DNA of 64,000 nt, taken from positions 6,324,001-6,388,000 of the forward strand of contig NC_092806.1 in NCBI RefSeq assembly GCF_040954645.1, in the 5' to 3' direction. The notes below the pieces were generated by a model, which saw only the letters and a list, made by a program, of their open reading frames with translations, was not told where the DNA came from and did no database searches. This DNA is from Diabrotica undecimpunctata (taxonomy: Eukaryota; Arthropoda; Insecta; Coleoptera; Chrysomelidae). Made by a program: the position numbers and the translations under genes. Positions 31,825-43,607 of this stretch are shown here, piece after piece (the stretch's first letter is position 1; every line of letters begins with the position of its first letter).

Positions 31825-32528
31825 TATTCGCTCCGTGCGTGACCATGGTAGGAGTACCTTAAAACGATGCCAGCGTGCGTAGCGGCGAAATATGACAAAA
31901 TTGGACACTATGTTTTTACGCATAAATTTTATCAAAAATGTGTGCAAATACACGTTGCGTATTTAGTTGTGCTAATAATAGCAAAAATAGTAAGTGTAGT
32001 TTTTATAGGTTCCCAAAGATTACATATAAATTAGAGAAAAGAAAAAGATGGATCCGTGCTATTAATATGAAAAAGGAAATATCACGTAACCTCATTTTTA
32101 TGCAATTGAAATATTTAAATAATTTACCTTAAATGATATTTTATAAGGCTTCAAGCTAACTGCAGAGTGCCTGATGACTTTAGGTTTTATATCATAACTT
32201 TTACTATTACTGTTTTTAATTATATGCTCTTTCACGTGAAAAACTTGATTTGCCAGTACTAGATTTTTAACTTTTCTTTTCCGTTTGGGCTTAAAAAGAT
32301 ATATTATGATGAATTTTGAGAAACCCAGTTTTTAATACTACATTTATTTTGTACATAAACTAAAAAAATATAATTAAAAAGTTAATTATTAATAATTGTC
32401 AATTTCGCCTGTATTTAGCAATGTCAAACATATGTCATTAATGTCATATGTTTAACCTGAAAATTGGTAGGTCCAAAACTGTCAGATGAAGGCGGTAGGT
32501 GTCGCGTCAGTCACGCACGGAGCGAATA
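31825..32528 (+). mobile_element. TIR element with a THAP-like domain, copy 2
   Basis: The 19-bp inverted repeats lie at 31,825-31,843 and 32,510-32,528. The content equals copy 1. Because it was carried by the segmental duplication, it is not an independent transposition. Confidence 0.7.
31938..32132 (+). CDS. Truncated THAP zinc-finger ORF, copy 2
   Basis: Encodes the same 64 residues as 27,056-27,250. The C-x2-H half of the finger is missing here too. Confidence 0.6.
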   Translation: MCANTRCVFSCANNSKNSKCSFYRFPKITYKLEKRKRWIRAINMKKEISRNLIFMQLKYLNNLP

Positions 32529-32767
32529 ACAAAGGTAAATCAATACGTAATATTGGTATATTAATCAATATGTGTTGTGGTTTAATGCATTCACCCATAC
32601 TCCTACTTCTACTTCACTGTCTACTATGTTTCCATTTAAATCACCTATAATCTAGATTTCCTTCTTTTTATTTATTCCAGCTAAAACTGTCATCAATTTG
32701 TTAAAATAATTCCCTTCGTAACAACGTCAGAGTCGTTGGTTGGGGTGTAAGTTCCAAGGTTATCTTT
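32529..32767 (-). mobile_element. LINE endonuclease fragment, copy 2
   Basis: A copy of 27,647-27,885 with the same IIGDLNGNI motif on the minus strand. Confidence 0.65.
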
Positions 32768-32956
32768 ATTTTTGTCCAAAATTCCAAAATTTCTTAAAGC
32801 CGAAAATAAATGGTATTTCACAGCTCAAACTCTATCATTTCTGCGATATTTCCGAACCAATAAACTCGGAGAAGTGTCACTAGAGCCTACAATATTGTCA
32901 AATAATCTATCCCTTCTTATGAACGAAAAAATTGAAAGTTCATTCTTGATTATATC

Positions 32957-34817
32957 GTGAAACCCTCTCCTAGAAATAAAATTAAATTACAAAAAGCTCT
33001 ACGCCGAAAGGGATTCTTAAGATATCCTTTCTTTTGTAGGCCAGTGGAGGTTGGTATAAAAACAGGGATTGTAAAGAAAAGCAGACTGTGGGGTTTTGAA
33101 ATGAAAATAGAATTTGCCGGTTTTATTAAACATTTTTTTAGACTAAACTCTTGAACGGCGTGGAATCACGTAATGTATATATAAAATGTTAAATGAATTG
33201 TGCATATTTATTTATATACTGAAAAAGTATGAGATTTGTGAACATTCTAGGGAAGGGTATATAAAATGAAATCACTTAATACGTAATTATCGAGAAACGA
33301 TTTGGAAATAGTAATCAAATTGCGAAGACATATTCAAAAGCAGATTTGAAATGGGACCATAAATCTGTTCTGGTATCTTTAACGACAAGTTTACAAAAAT
33401 GTAAATAAACTTGATCAGTTTAAACTTGATAAACTTAAGTAACATTGATACGTTCAAACTAAGCAATCTGAAAAGCGGCAAAGAATATAAAAATACCCAG
33501 TGTAAGTATTTAACAGAATTAATCCAAAGCTTTATGTTGCCTGACGGTACAGTTGTCCAAGAAGATGGTACCATCGTAGGACCAGACGGTAGTATTTATC
33601 CAACGGAAAGTATACTTTCTCTAGGCAGTACCATTTTATTATCTGATGGTAAGTTCGTAAAACCAGATGAAGCACTTGTTATTAAAGATATAATTTTAGA
33701 AAAAAAATTGTAAAATCAGAAGAGGACATTCCAGAAGTAAAGAGGATAATGATAAAACTGATATACATCTAGATAAAATTGCTGCTAAAGAAAGCGTTAC
33801 ACTGGAGGATGTTTTAACTATAAATTGTGTCAGACAACAAAAGTGTGTGAAATTACTGAGACGGTTACAGCAAAAAATGGACAATATTGTCAAATACCTG
33901 TTTTTATAGCTAAAGATAAAGAAAATGACGTAATAATTGACAAAGAAGCTGCTACAGTAAGTGGATTAGCAATTCAAAGGCATTTCAAAGGCAAAGGCAT
34001 ACCCATAACAGTTTTTCCATATCTTCATTTATATCTGAAAGTGACATTATTACACGAAAAACTTTCTTCTGTTTAGTGAAAAAGTTATTCTGAAACAAAT
34101 GCTGACTCTATGAAAATTGATGAAAGTGGCACTATGAAACCTAGTGGAAAAGGTACGACAAATTGCCAACAATATCCAGTACATGGAACACCAGATAAAG
34201 ATGGACTAGATGACCTATTAAAGCATAAAGAAAAAGGTGCTTCCAATGAGCTACCAATTAAAACTCGAGCTACGAGTGATAGTGTTCCCATACCAACAAT
34301 TACACCTGAAAGTGCCATTATTAAACAAAAAATGCTTCAATAAATGTGCTACCAATTAAAACACAAGTTATAAGTGATTGTTTGCCCATACCATTAATTA
34401 CACCTGAAAGTGCACTATGAAACAAAAAATATTAAATATATTAAGTTATTCTGAAACAGATGCTGCCAATATAAAGACCGATACAGTTGAATCCTAATCT
34501 AGTGATAGCTAAAGATGGAACAGCTCAATACAGGAAAGTCAGACAAAGATGTACATTTTTACTTTTCACCATTATGTAACGATTTATCTGAGGAAATCGT
34601 ATTGGAAGCTATTAAATTACAAAAGGCAGGGATAAATGTAAATGTGTCGTTAATTAATCATATTAGACATCCTAAAGGAATTGTAAAAATAGCCAATAAT
34701 TTAGACAATCTAGAACGAATATTAAAAAAAATATTAAGCAAAAAGAGAAAAATCAAAGACGCAATCCTAATCTCATTGAATAAAGAAAAATGGGTAGCAA
34801 ATACATCAGTATAATAT
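32957..34817 (+). pseudogene. Unrecognised decayed coding region with internal repeats, copy 2
   Basis: Identical frames to copy 1 at 33,411-33,713 (D-G-T motifs), 33,825-34,076, 34,110-34,343 and 34,515-34,814. The frame breaks are at the same places, so the decay predates the duplication and the region was already dead, or is interrupted by real introns, when it was duplicated. Confidence 0.5.
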
Positions 34818-34835
34818 AGCTTGTAAATTTACCTC

Positions 34836-35240
34836 TTAAAGGTACTCGGTAACGATTCTTGCGACATGTGGGCGTGCATTGTCATGCATTAAAACAAAGT
34901 CATTACCAATAAATGGGGCGTAAGGAACAACATGCATCTCCAAAATTTTTCTAATGTACCTATCAGCAGTTAAGGATCCTCCATCTAGCTGTACCAATTC
35001 AGTTTGACCCCTAAGAGATATTCCGCCCCAGAGCATAATAGATCCTCCTCCAAAGTTTGTCGCCGGTTTTAGGTTGCATTGAAAATAACGCTCGCCATCT
35101 CGTCTACAAACTGGTATTCTTCGATCCGAAGTGTATAAACAAAATCTTGACTCATCCGTAAAGAGTATGTTACCCCAGTCGTCGATATTCCAGTTTACGT
35201 GCTCTATTGCAAATGTTAGTTCATTGACAGGCGAGGAGCG
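34836..35240 (-). pseudogene. Tc1-like transposase, catalytic middle part
   Basis: Reading on the minus strand from about 35,240: NELTFAIEHVNWNIDDWGNI, then LFTDESRFCLYTSDRRIPVC with the first catalytic aspartate, ATNFGGGSIMLWGGISLRG, and FVLMHDNARPHVARI with the second aspartate. The frame ends at 34,836 before the D-L-N-P-I-E-H motif with the catalytic glutamate. These are standard Tc1 (DD34E) landmarks. The N-terminal part lies at 36,880-37,310, separated by about 1.6 kb of foreign AT-rich DNA. The duplication junction at 34,925 lies within this piece. Confidence 0.85.
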
Positions 35241-36879
35241 CTGTCGTGGTTTAACCGTGGGCTATGGGCTACTGCGTTCATACCAACATGGTTTCAATTG
35301 ATCCTTTGGTAGGGTCCATGTACAGTACCAAAGTCTACAGATACCCGATTAATTTAAATTAATATTCTCTATTCATTTTTAGTCTGATGAATACTAAAAT
35401 TCATTGGGTAATATGCATTCATATTCCCCTGAGCATTCCCCTCAAAAACTGTATATTATAATTATTAAATTTTTATTATAAACTTTATGCTACACCATCT
35501 TACTGCTTACTTTATAACAGTACCTATTTAATTTCAGTTTAATGAATACTGAAATTCATTGAGTAATTTTTTTTTTTATTTTTCCAGAGATATTCTCTGT
35601 AGTAGTTTATTAATATTAGATTAATAATTTTAGTGTGATGAATACTGCAATTCATTGGGTAATTTTTTTTTATTTTCCCCAGATTAACATCTGAAAATTA
35701 TTTTGCTATTTTTTTTTAAATATAGCAAATTTGAGTTATACTTTAAATTTTTTATGAATAGTAATGTATACCTAATTACTTATATTCATTAATTTAATTA
35801 TTTTGTTAATATTTTAAATAACATATAACAAATTTTAGTTTGACGGATACTACAATTCGTTGGGAAGTATTCAATTTCCCTGAGTAATACTCTAAATTTT
35901 TTTTATGATCATTCTTTTGTTGTTATATTCATTAACTTGATTGCTTTGTTATAAAGTATTTATTTTTGATTTGTTACTACGGATTACTACTGCATATATT
36001 TATTCCTAGGTAGAACATTGTGTTCTTGTTTTCTTTGAGAAAAATTTCTCAGTTGTGTTCGAAATTTTTCTGATGGGTGGTACACGTGTGTGTAACGTTA
36101 TAAACGTCACATCTCTATTAATTTATATTTAAATAATTATTTCATTTTAATTTGTTTATTAATTTATTAATATCTTTATCTTCAGTTTAATTTTTACTAT
36201 TTTTTTATTTATATATTTGTCCTCTCACTTTTGTTCGGCAGACTATTCTGTTCTGTGTTGACTGACAAGCTAGTTTCATGATATCTATACCAACATTCTA
36301 TGACATCTGTGCTAACTTCATTCAGTCTCCCACTTTCTGTCAAAACAACTTTTCTGTAGTGGGATTATTTTTTGCCTCTTTTTGAAATTTATAAAAGAAG
36401 GCAAAAATTATTATAAGACTCATTTTGTATAGTCTACAAATTCTCTTGGGTTTACTGGACAGTTTATTTTTATTGGAGATATAAAACTTATTGGTTTACT
36501 GGACAATTTAATTGATTTATTGGTTTTATTGGCATATTTGGAGTTCAATAATTGGTCCGGACATACAGCCACGTGTGACTGCAGCTCTCCAGAAGCCACA
36601 ACTTCTAATTGGAGGATCCAACAGCTAGAACACACAAGCCGCCCATCGAAGCAATAAGTAACACTTATAACTGTTAAGCTTTGGCAGGGTTAATTATTGT
36701 TTTTTTATTGATTTAAATAAATATGTTTGGTTAAAATTTGTCTTATTTGCTATCAACTTAGAACTCAGGTTCAATCCCTAGTTTAAGACAAGACGAACTC
36801 ACCCTTGAGATACTGAGCTAGGCAAGGTATAGACGATAAGTTCCCATGGTTGATTGAGGTATTATTTTTACAATAGTAT
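35241..36879. other. AT-rich insertion in the Tc1 fossil, with degenerate repeats and an LTR-like part
   Basis: 35,370-35,900 contains four imperfect copies of TTTTAGT-TGATGAATACT-(N)2-AATTCATTGGGTAA (near 35,378, 35,533, 35,625 and 35,833). Further right, 36,093 starts TGTAACGTTATAAACGTC, and a TATAAAAG box lies at 36,391 followed by a stop-rich leader and an AATAAA-type end near 36,715. This resembles a solitary retroviral-type LTR, but I found neither clear TG...CA ends with a target duplication nor any gag or pol. Confidence 0.4.
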
Positions 36880-37310
36880 TTCAATTCTCTTTGGTAGTCT
36901 TGTCGTTACAACGTGCTATACGGTGTTCCCTTGTAAGCCTCGGGGCAGTGGCAGCTACTCTGGCCTAATTCCAGACTGTCTTAAGATGTGCCTAACAGTT
37001 CCTGAAGACACGTACATTTCGAGTCTCGGCTAAGTCATGTTGAAGTTGACTTGCAGTCACATGTCTTCGACGCAAAGCCTGAAGAACTAAAAATCTATTG
37101 TCTACTTGCGTAGTTGCTCTTGGCCGACCTGTTACAGCTCGTTTTTCATAAAGACCAGTCTCTCTCAATCTTACTACCACTCGTGATACTGTCGACTGAT
37201 TTACACCCTCTAAATTTGCCACATATCTCTGACTCCTTCCGTCTTCAATGAGGGAAATTATTCTAACCACTTGATCTCTCGTTAAATTTAAATTTTAGTT
37301 GTCACAACCT
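36880..37310 (-). pseudogene. Tc1-like transposase, N-terminal helix-turn-helix part
   Basis: The minus-strand frame at 36,992-37,270 reads MVRIISLIEDGRSQRYVANL, EGVNQSTVSRVVVRLRETGL and GRPRATTQVDNRFLVLQALR. These are the paired-type helix-turn-helix domains (including the G-R-P-R hook) by which Tc1 transposases bind their terminal repeats. The frame then shifts and continues SSGTVRHILRQSGIRPE and VAATAPRLTREHRIARCND to about 36,900. The catalytic half is at 34,836-35,240. Upstream (to 37,310) a start for the frame is plausible. Confidence 0.85.
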
Positions 37311-37604
37311 TCCATACTCAATATTTTATACGAAATTTTAAATTAAACGCAAACTGTATACTTTTTACAAAAGTAAAATAAAGACTGATAATATAAAAAC
37401 CAGACAAAATAGCAATTAACATTATTTTTTTCTTAAACAGTAAGCTGTATTTACAAATTTCTTTTTAATATTTATTCTAGCCTTAATATTTTTAAGGGCC
37501 AGAAAGAAATAATTTAAATTAACCAAATGCTGTCAGACATATTTGTAATTTTATAAGTGATGCGATACTTTTTTGGCGGAGTATATTAAAAAACAGGTTT
37601 ATGA

Positions 37605-38290
37605 AAATTTATAGCCCTATAGTAGAGCGTCAACCTTCCCAAGTCTATTTCACCAGTTAGCTCTATCTGTTGTCAGTTTGCTGCATGTATTTTTCTAGCA
37701 TCTTCATCTATACCATCCTTCCATGTAAGTTTTGGCCTACCTCTTCTTCTACTCCCCACCGGCTGTGACGTGAGAATTCGTCTAGAATGGTTGTTCTGCT
37801 GCGATATTGTTAGATGTCCTGCCTATCTTAGTTTTTCTAATTTTATGAGCGATATCACTTCTTAAACACCAGATATACATTTGTATTTGTAATATTCCTC
37901 ATAGTTCTATCACCTCCTCCAAATACCGTTTTCACGGAGACCACCGAATATTCCTCTCAGGAACCTTCGTTCCAATATCAGCAACAGTTTTTTATTTATG
38001 TTGGAGATGGTCCATGTTTCCGATCCATATATCACCGCTGGCAGTATAAGGGATTAGCATATTGTTATTTTTGTTTGTTGGCGCACGTTACGACTTTTCG
38101 TGTGTTAACGCAGCCTGAAATAGCAGTTGTCTTTCAGAAATATTCTTCGTTTGATTTCTTTCATTAGGGAATTGTCACTGGTCATCAGGGAGCCTAAATA
38201 TGTGAATTTTTCTACCATTTCAAAGTTAGAGTTATTAACAGTGAACTCGGAAATAATGTGTCTGGCTCTATTTTGATTTAAAGGTCAGTA
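37605..38290 (-). mobile_element. LINE 3' half, GAT-tailed family (minus)
   Basis: The minus strand encodes LRLRXAGHLTISQQNNHSRR, then GSRRRGRPKLTWKDGIDEDA and ANWQQIELT, aligned with the plus-strand copy at 13,584-14,375. Further upstream (37,900-38,290) come degraded versions of the R-R-I-L-R-G-I-F-G-G and K-R-R-I-F-L-K segments, then the variable F-T-V-N-N-S-N-F-E-M-V-E-K-F-T-Y-L-G part. It lacks the RT catalytic box. Frameshifts are frequent, so it is older than the 14-kb copy. Confidence 0.78.
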
Positions 38291-39609
38291 ATACGTCAAG
38301 AGATGGGACTTTCCTGCTCAGTGCTACTAATTACATTAATCCCTGCAAACGACGGCAATGTTATAGAACATAAACAGACACATCGACAGATATAAAACTT
38401 TATATTTGATGATTCAACATAAAACATACACGTTCATGAATAAAGAAAATATGTAACTTTTGTTTAAAGAACAAAATGTTGAGTCAATTGGTTCCTACAC
38501 TATACATATTATACTTGTGTACGTATAAATTGCATTAATACCATTTTTAATAAAATTTAACCACTGTTAGCAATTAGCTCCAATTCGTCGCTCTCTTTTT
38601 AATTGTTTCTCGTTATTGCTTTAATATGGGTCACTGTTAACACTTTTGTCGCATAATGACTACACATTGTCATATCCACTTCCCAAATATTTGGCAGTTT
38701 TCCATATCTGAATCCACATCAGCGCCCTTGAACTTGAAAAATCAATTTTAAATGGTTCACTGCCATAAAATGTGCTCTTCCCTCAGAATTATATTTGGTG
38801 TGGTCTTGGACTCAAATAAAATTGGAAACACAAGCAACACACGGTGGGGATGAAAAATGTATAATTTTTCTAGAAAAGTTGTATAATTTCTAAGCAAATT
38901 ATAAAGTAGCAGTATTTGCAAAAAGTATATTGAGTGATAATTTATTTTTTTGTAATAATTAAAAGCTAAAAAAAAAACAATTTAATACAGTAGAATTTAG
39001 TTTTATGTGGGATGAAAATTTGTTTGAAACTTAATTTTTCTGCGTTCTTTGAAACGTATACAAATTTCATCCTTTTTGTTTTGTTATACATTGTTGTGTT
39101 CCATGTAGTGCTATTCATTCATGACTTTTAATTGGGTGGTATATTTTTGTTTCGAAGCAAAGCTTGTGGCCATGTGACATGGAATGGAGCCATAACATGC
39201 AGTCGTCATGGGTAGTGACATAGAATAGCAGGTCATGGGTCTTCACGTCTATTCATTATTCTCAATTAATTTGTTTATGTATTTGTAAATGTACCATAAG
39301 TTTAAAGCTATTTTTGGTCTGAACCAATAATTGGATTTTGATGATTTTTTTTTCCTTATAGGTCTATTTCTAGTAAAGATAGTAAATTAACGTATTATTG
39401 TTTTCTAAATAACATCAACGTTTTTCCCGTATGCGGGATGTAAAAATAAAGTTGTGTTTTTCCATCTAATTTTGCAACAACCTATGGAATTTATTAGAAA
39501 TAAACGCTTTATCTCATTAATATGTTGAGATAGATTTATTCTTATTGAGATATTACAGAAAAATCAGAAAATACATTTCAAGAACCTCAACTTTCAACGT
39601 AAAAATCAG
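38291..39609. other. Unassigned AT-rich interval
   Basis: No long frames and no recognised repeat ends. The part next to 39,600 may include the non-coding 5' region of the hAT fossil that follows. Confidence 0.4.
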
Positions 39610-40985
39610 TTTCGCTATCGCGTCAAAAAGCTAGAAATTTGGATTTGCAGTTAGTTAGGATGATTGTCAAAGAGTACCAGCCTATCTCTATAGTGGATGA
39701 TATTGAATTTAAAAAGTTTGTCAAAATGCTAAATCCTGGATATTCTTTGCCCACAAGGAAAACAATAGCAGAAAGTCTTACACCAAATATATATCTTTCA
39801 GAACTAGAAAAGTTAAAAAACCGTTTAAAAAGTGCCAGTGTTGTGAATTTAACAACAGACTTATGGATCTTTGTTAATAACAAAGAGTTTTATTGCTGTT
39901 ACGGTTCATTTTTTCAGTGAGGATTTTCAATTGTCTTCGGGTTTATTAGATTGTTTAAATTACGATGAATGACATACTGCTGAAAATTGATCGAAATTTT
40001 TATTGGATGTAGTGAAAGAATTTGGTTTAGAAAATAAAATTACGGCTTGTACAACCGACAATGCGGCTAACATTGTAGCAGCAGTGCGGCGTTGCCAGTT
40101 AAGCCATTTATCGTGTTTTGCACATACCCTGAATTTAGCTGTTCAAGAAGGTATAAGAGAAATTGAGGACACAATAAAAAAAGTCAAATTAGTAGTCGAG
40201 TTTTTTAAAAGAAGCTCACAGGGCCTTACCAAGCTAAAGCAAACCCAAGAGCAGATGAATTTACCAGCGTTAAAATTAAAACAATATGTTGCTACTCGGT
40301 GGAATTCCACGTATGAAATGCTGTCACGTTTTTTAAAATCAAAGAAGCCATAATTTCTAAATTAGAAATTTTAGGAAATGATTTTGATGCGTCTTTAGGA
40401 ACACATGACTGAAGAATTATTCAGTATGCTCGTCAAATATTGAAATTGATTCTAGATGTCACTAATGAAATTTGTGCGGCAAAGACCGTTACATTATCGA
40501 AAATCATTCCTTTGGTTAAAATCGTAAGGAAAAAGATTTATTTGTCCCGTGATAGTTTAGTTAAAGAAAATGCACCTGAGCAAGTCAGTAAAATGGTGCA
40601 AAAATTAATCGAGTAAATTGAAAAAACATTTCTAATTTATGAAGCCAATGATTTAGCATGTCAAGCTACCATTTTAGATCCTCGATACAAAAAGTATGTA
40701 TTTTTTTCGATGAAAATAAATTTAAAATAGTCTATGAACAATTAACCAGTGAAGTCGGTGCCATTAAGCTTAACTCATATAATAGTAAAAAAGAAATACC
40801 CCTCCCTTAGGATGAACCCAAGAACAAGAAAATTAAGATAGAGCTTTGGGATGACTTTTAACGGGAAGTAAAAAAGCGTAAGTGCTTCTGATAATCTGCT
40901 TGAAGCCGGAATAATTGAACTGGACAAATATATGAATAAAAGTAATGAATATTTACCTTCAATAAACACCAAATTCTGATTTTCT
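39610..40985 (+). pseudogene. hAT-family transposase fossil
   Basis: Frames in order: 39,639-39,920 has PGYSLPTRKTIAESLTPNIY, then SVVNLTTDLWIF with the first catalytic aspartate. 40,003-40,353 has KITACTTDNAANIVAAVRRC (second aspartate), then LSHLSCFAHTLNLAVQEGI with the hAT C-x2-H motif, then VATRWNSTYEMLSRF. 40,413-40,700 has VTNEICAAKTVTLSKIIPLV and ATILDPRYKK. 40,890-40,980 has a remnant of the C-terminal dimerisation region (GIIELDKYMNK). At least three frameshifts and several stops occur. The N-terminal BED finger is not readable and terminal repeats were not found. It resembles ZBED-type hAT proteins of insects. Confidence 0.88.
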
Positions 40986-40999
40986 ATGTTTGTCATTTA

Positions 41000-41640
41000 A
41001 AAAACATAAACGAAGTATCCCCTATATGTTACCGACTTACTAATACTGGTATTTTCCTTTTAATAACTTCCTCTTATAATATGGGTAACCACATCCTACT
41101 ACATTCTGCCGAGAAATTTGTGACACAATTGGTCTCATTTAGCATAATTAGAGCTGCTTCTTTGATTTTTCTCTTTTTACCATCCGTTTCTTTTAGGACT
41201 ATATTTGAATCATTCCATTGAACCCTATGTTCATTATCCCATGCGTGTTTACATATTTAAGTTTTATCAAATTCTTTATTTTTAATATAACATTAATGTT
41301 TACTTATTCTAACATTTAATGGCCTTGATGTTTCACCTAAATAAAACTGATCGCATTCACAAGGCATTTTGTAGCGTTATAACTGCTACATTGCCTGCTT
41401 TCTTTCTTATGTTAATATATTTCGTTAATTCTATTCTCCAATTTTCATATCTTCTGTCATAATTCATATTCTTCTATATCCTCCATTGTATCTCTTATTT
41501 TTCTATATATTTTCTCAGATATAGATTGTATCAGAATTATGTCGTTACTTAATTGATTCATTATTCTCTTTTCATTTTTAGTGGTATTTGGTATAAAAAC
41601 CAGTTGGCGTCCAAATCTATCTTCTTTATATATATATATA
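41000..41640 (-). mobile_element. Penelope-like element fragment, GIY-YIG end
   Basis: On the minus strand MPCECDQFYLGETSRPLNVR is followed by ICKHAWDNEHRVQWNDSNIV and KKRKIKEAALIMLNETNCV. C-x-C-x-x-x-Y-L-G-E-T-S-R is the GIY-YIG core of Penelope-like elements, and the later H-x-W-x-x-x-H and R-K-I-K-E-A motifs are also standard for this nuclease. Two stops interrupt it (after ISKH and after KT). Upstream on the minus strand 41,450-41,640 is less clear (FIPNTTKNEKRIMNQLSNDI). The RT core is missing. Confidence 0.75.
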
Positions 41641-42479
41641 TTTTATCTTTTACTCAAGTTTCTAAAGAATGAATTTTATTTTCATCTCTATTTCTGTTAC
41701 TTTGGAACGAGAGGTGCCATCTTTATTCTGTGTTTAGTTTAATGCTAGTGACAAAGACTCCTTTTTGTTGACATTTCCCCCTTCCCGTTCGATACAAAAG
41801 TCGATATAATGGCTTTTATTTCTAAAAATGTCGATTTTCTTCATGACTTCTGTAAAAGTATAAAAACCAATTGTTGTGTCGTCTCCTGAATTAGGAGTCA
41901 ACCTCCGGGATACATTTCTCAGGTGCGGGTCAAATTATATTAACATCCAGAAGACCAACCGGCCTGAGAACTCCAGGGCAAGAAAATCCACAACTAACAA
42001 CATGGCTTGCTAACAACCATAGCAGAAAAGACCAGGATAAAACCTAGGATTTGGTGACAAGCATTTTTCCTTACTATAATGTAACACTGTAGCAAGAAGT
42101 CGAATAATTTTTATTTAAATTCAATATAATATTTAAACATGTATTTTTCTGCCCTTTTTGTTTAATATTTTAATAAACATGTGTTAATTTAACTGTGTAT
42201 TGTTTCTTCTTTTTACTTGTTTGCGTGTGTTGCTCCAGAGTAGGCCATATTCACGTCCTGAGTGAGCTAGCCAGGGAGTGTTTCGTATAAAGTCTAAAGT
42301 AGCAATTTTGCAATTGATACATTAGGGGTTATGACGTTAAAAATTGGTCCCAACGGGAAACGATTTGTCGCTCCAACGTTGTTAGTGATGTTAGTCAGGT
42401 TGTAGCAGCAAACTAAGATTGGTGGTTACAAGTTGACAACAGCAGCTGAACGTTGGGATGTTACAAATTGAGCCTCGAA
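41641..42479. other. Unassigned interval
   Basis: I see no coding pattern. It lies between two Penelope-like fragments on the same strand but has no motif linking them. Confidence 0.35.
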
Positions 42480-42820
42480 GGGTTACAATTTTATAAATAC
42501 AATTCTTTGTCCTTTCTTGTTCATTGTTAGGTTTGGTTTTAGACAAAATAGATCTCAATCTGTTTGTTGTTTTGAATGTTGAGTTTATTTCCTATCCTTT
42601 TAAGTTTTTCTGATAATCCTTTTATGTATGGTATTGTTATTTTTCTCGTATTATTTCTTGTGTATGCCGTAGGATCTCGTTCTAAGTTGTTCTGTTCTAT
42701 TCGGTCGATTGACCCAGTGTCAATAACCATAATAACAAATAATAATAATAATAATAAGTTGAGACACAATAAACAAAAAAAATATATAGTTTTTTGTGAA
42801 ATAGTAATCACAGTAAACAA
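42480..42820 (-). mobile_element. Penelope-like element fragment, RT-endonuclease connector
   Basis: The minus strand reads RKITIPYIKGLSEKLKRIGN, then KLNIQNNK. After a frame change near 42,545 it continues LRSILYKTKPNNEQERTKNC and IYKI. I-T-I-P-Y-I-x-G-x-S-E-K-L is a well-known connector between RT and GIY-YIG in Penelope-like elements, and K-N-C-I-Y-K-I begins the nuclease. It is truncated immediately after. Its relation to the fragment at 41,000 is not shown; both are minus strand. Confidence 0.72.
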
Positions 42821-43466
42821 TTAAAAAAGTGCATTTACGCGACGAGGGGTGACCGTTATACAACATGTAAACTTTTTCAATTTTATTCAATATTATAAAA
42901 ATAATAAATAAACGTTAACTTACTTTATTTAATTTCAAATATATTATTTAAATTTTAAAAATACAGAAAACATATTATAAAGCTTCGCGCTGGTCTACAG
43001 TACCGCCTAATATACTACTTTTTTAGTTTATTTATTTAATAACTATTATGTAACGTCTATGTCTAGAAAATAGAGTTGTTCTTTGCAGTTGTAATTCGAG
43101 AGATGTAAAAAGTTTAGTCGAAATAATAAATCAATTTAGTGGCGCAAAGCAACGAAGCCAGCTACTAGTTCGCCACCTCCTTTTCGTGTAAGCGAGCTCC
43201 CACTAGAACGTCTATCACAAAAAATTCATACGCTTTCGTTGTTGATGGTGTTGTTGTTGTTCTGAGAGCCCTTCAGTTCGCTTTCTTTGTTTATGATGCT
43301 CATGTAGAAAGTTTTAAGAGGAAATAAAAGGTTTCAGGAGTTGTGGTTAATATTTACTCGCAACAGTATTTCGGTAAAGGTAGATAAGGTTCTTAATGTG
43401 AGTCATTTGCTTGTTTGTGTAACTGGGTTCGGGTTTCATACAAATTTTCACAAAACACAAGTTTTC

Positions 43467-43470
<4 letters not shown>

Positions 43471-43510
<40 letters not shown>
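43471..43510. repeat. (TA)n microsatellite
   Basis: About twenty TA units in a row, with no coding content. Confidence 0.95.
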
Positions 43511-43516
<6 letters not shown>

Positions 43517-43607
43517 AATTCTATGCTATTTTAGTTAAAATGAAAAAGGGTTGCGTCCCTTCTAAAATATTAGTTCTCTAAAAACGCCGCGACTAACGTT
43601 AAGATAT

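Larger units (their letters stand above)
30044..34925. repeat. 4,882-bp tandem duplication, copy 2
   Basis: This has the same boundaries and content as copy 1, offset by 4,882. To the right the Tc1 fossil continues without a break, so this copy retains the original right flank while copy 1 retains the original left flank. Confidence 0.95.

Noticed and set aside
36745..36790. B-box-like GGTTCAATCCC near 36,770
   Set aside because: No A box at the right distance on the same strand and no tRNA fold; not called as tRNA or SINE.
42576..42824. Plus-strand ORF with a hydrophobic start and asparagine run
   Set aside because: It is antisense to the Penelope-like connector and encodes an AAT/ATA repeat; no independent support.
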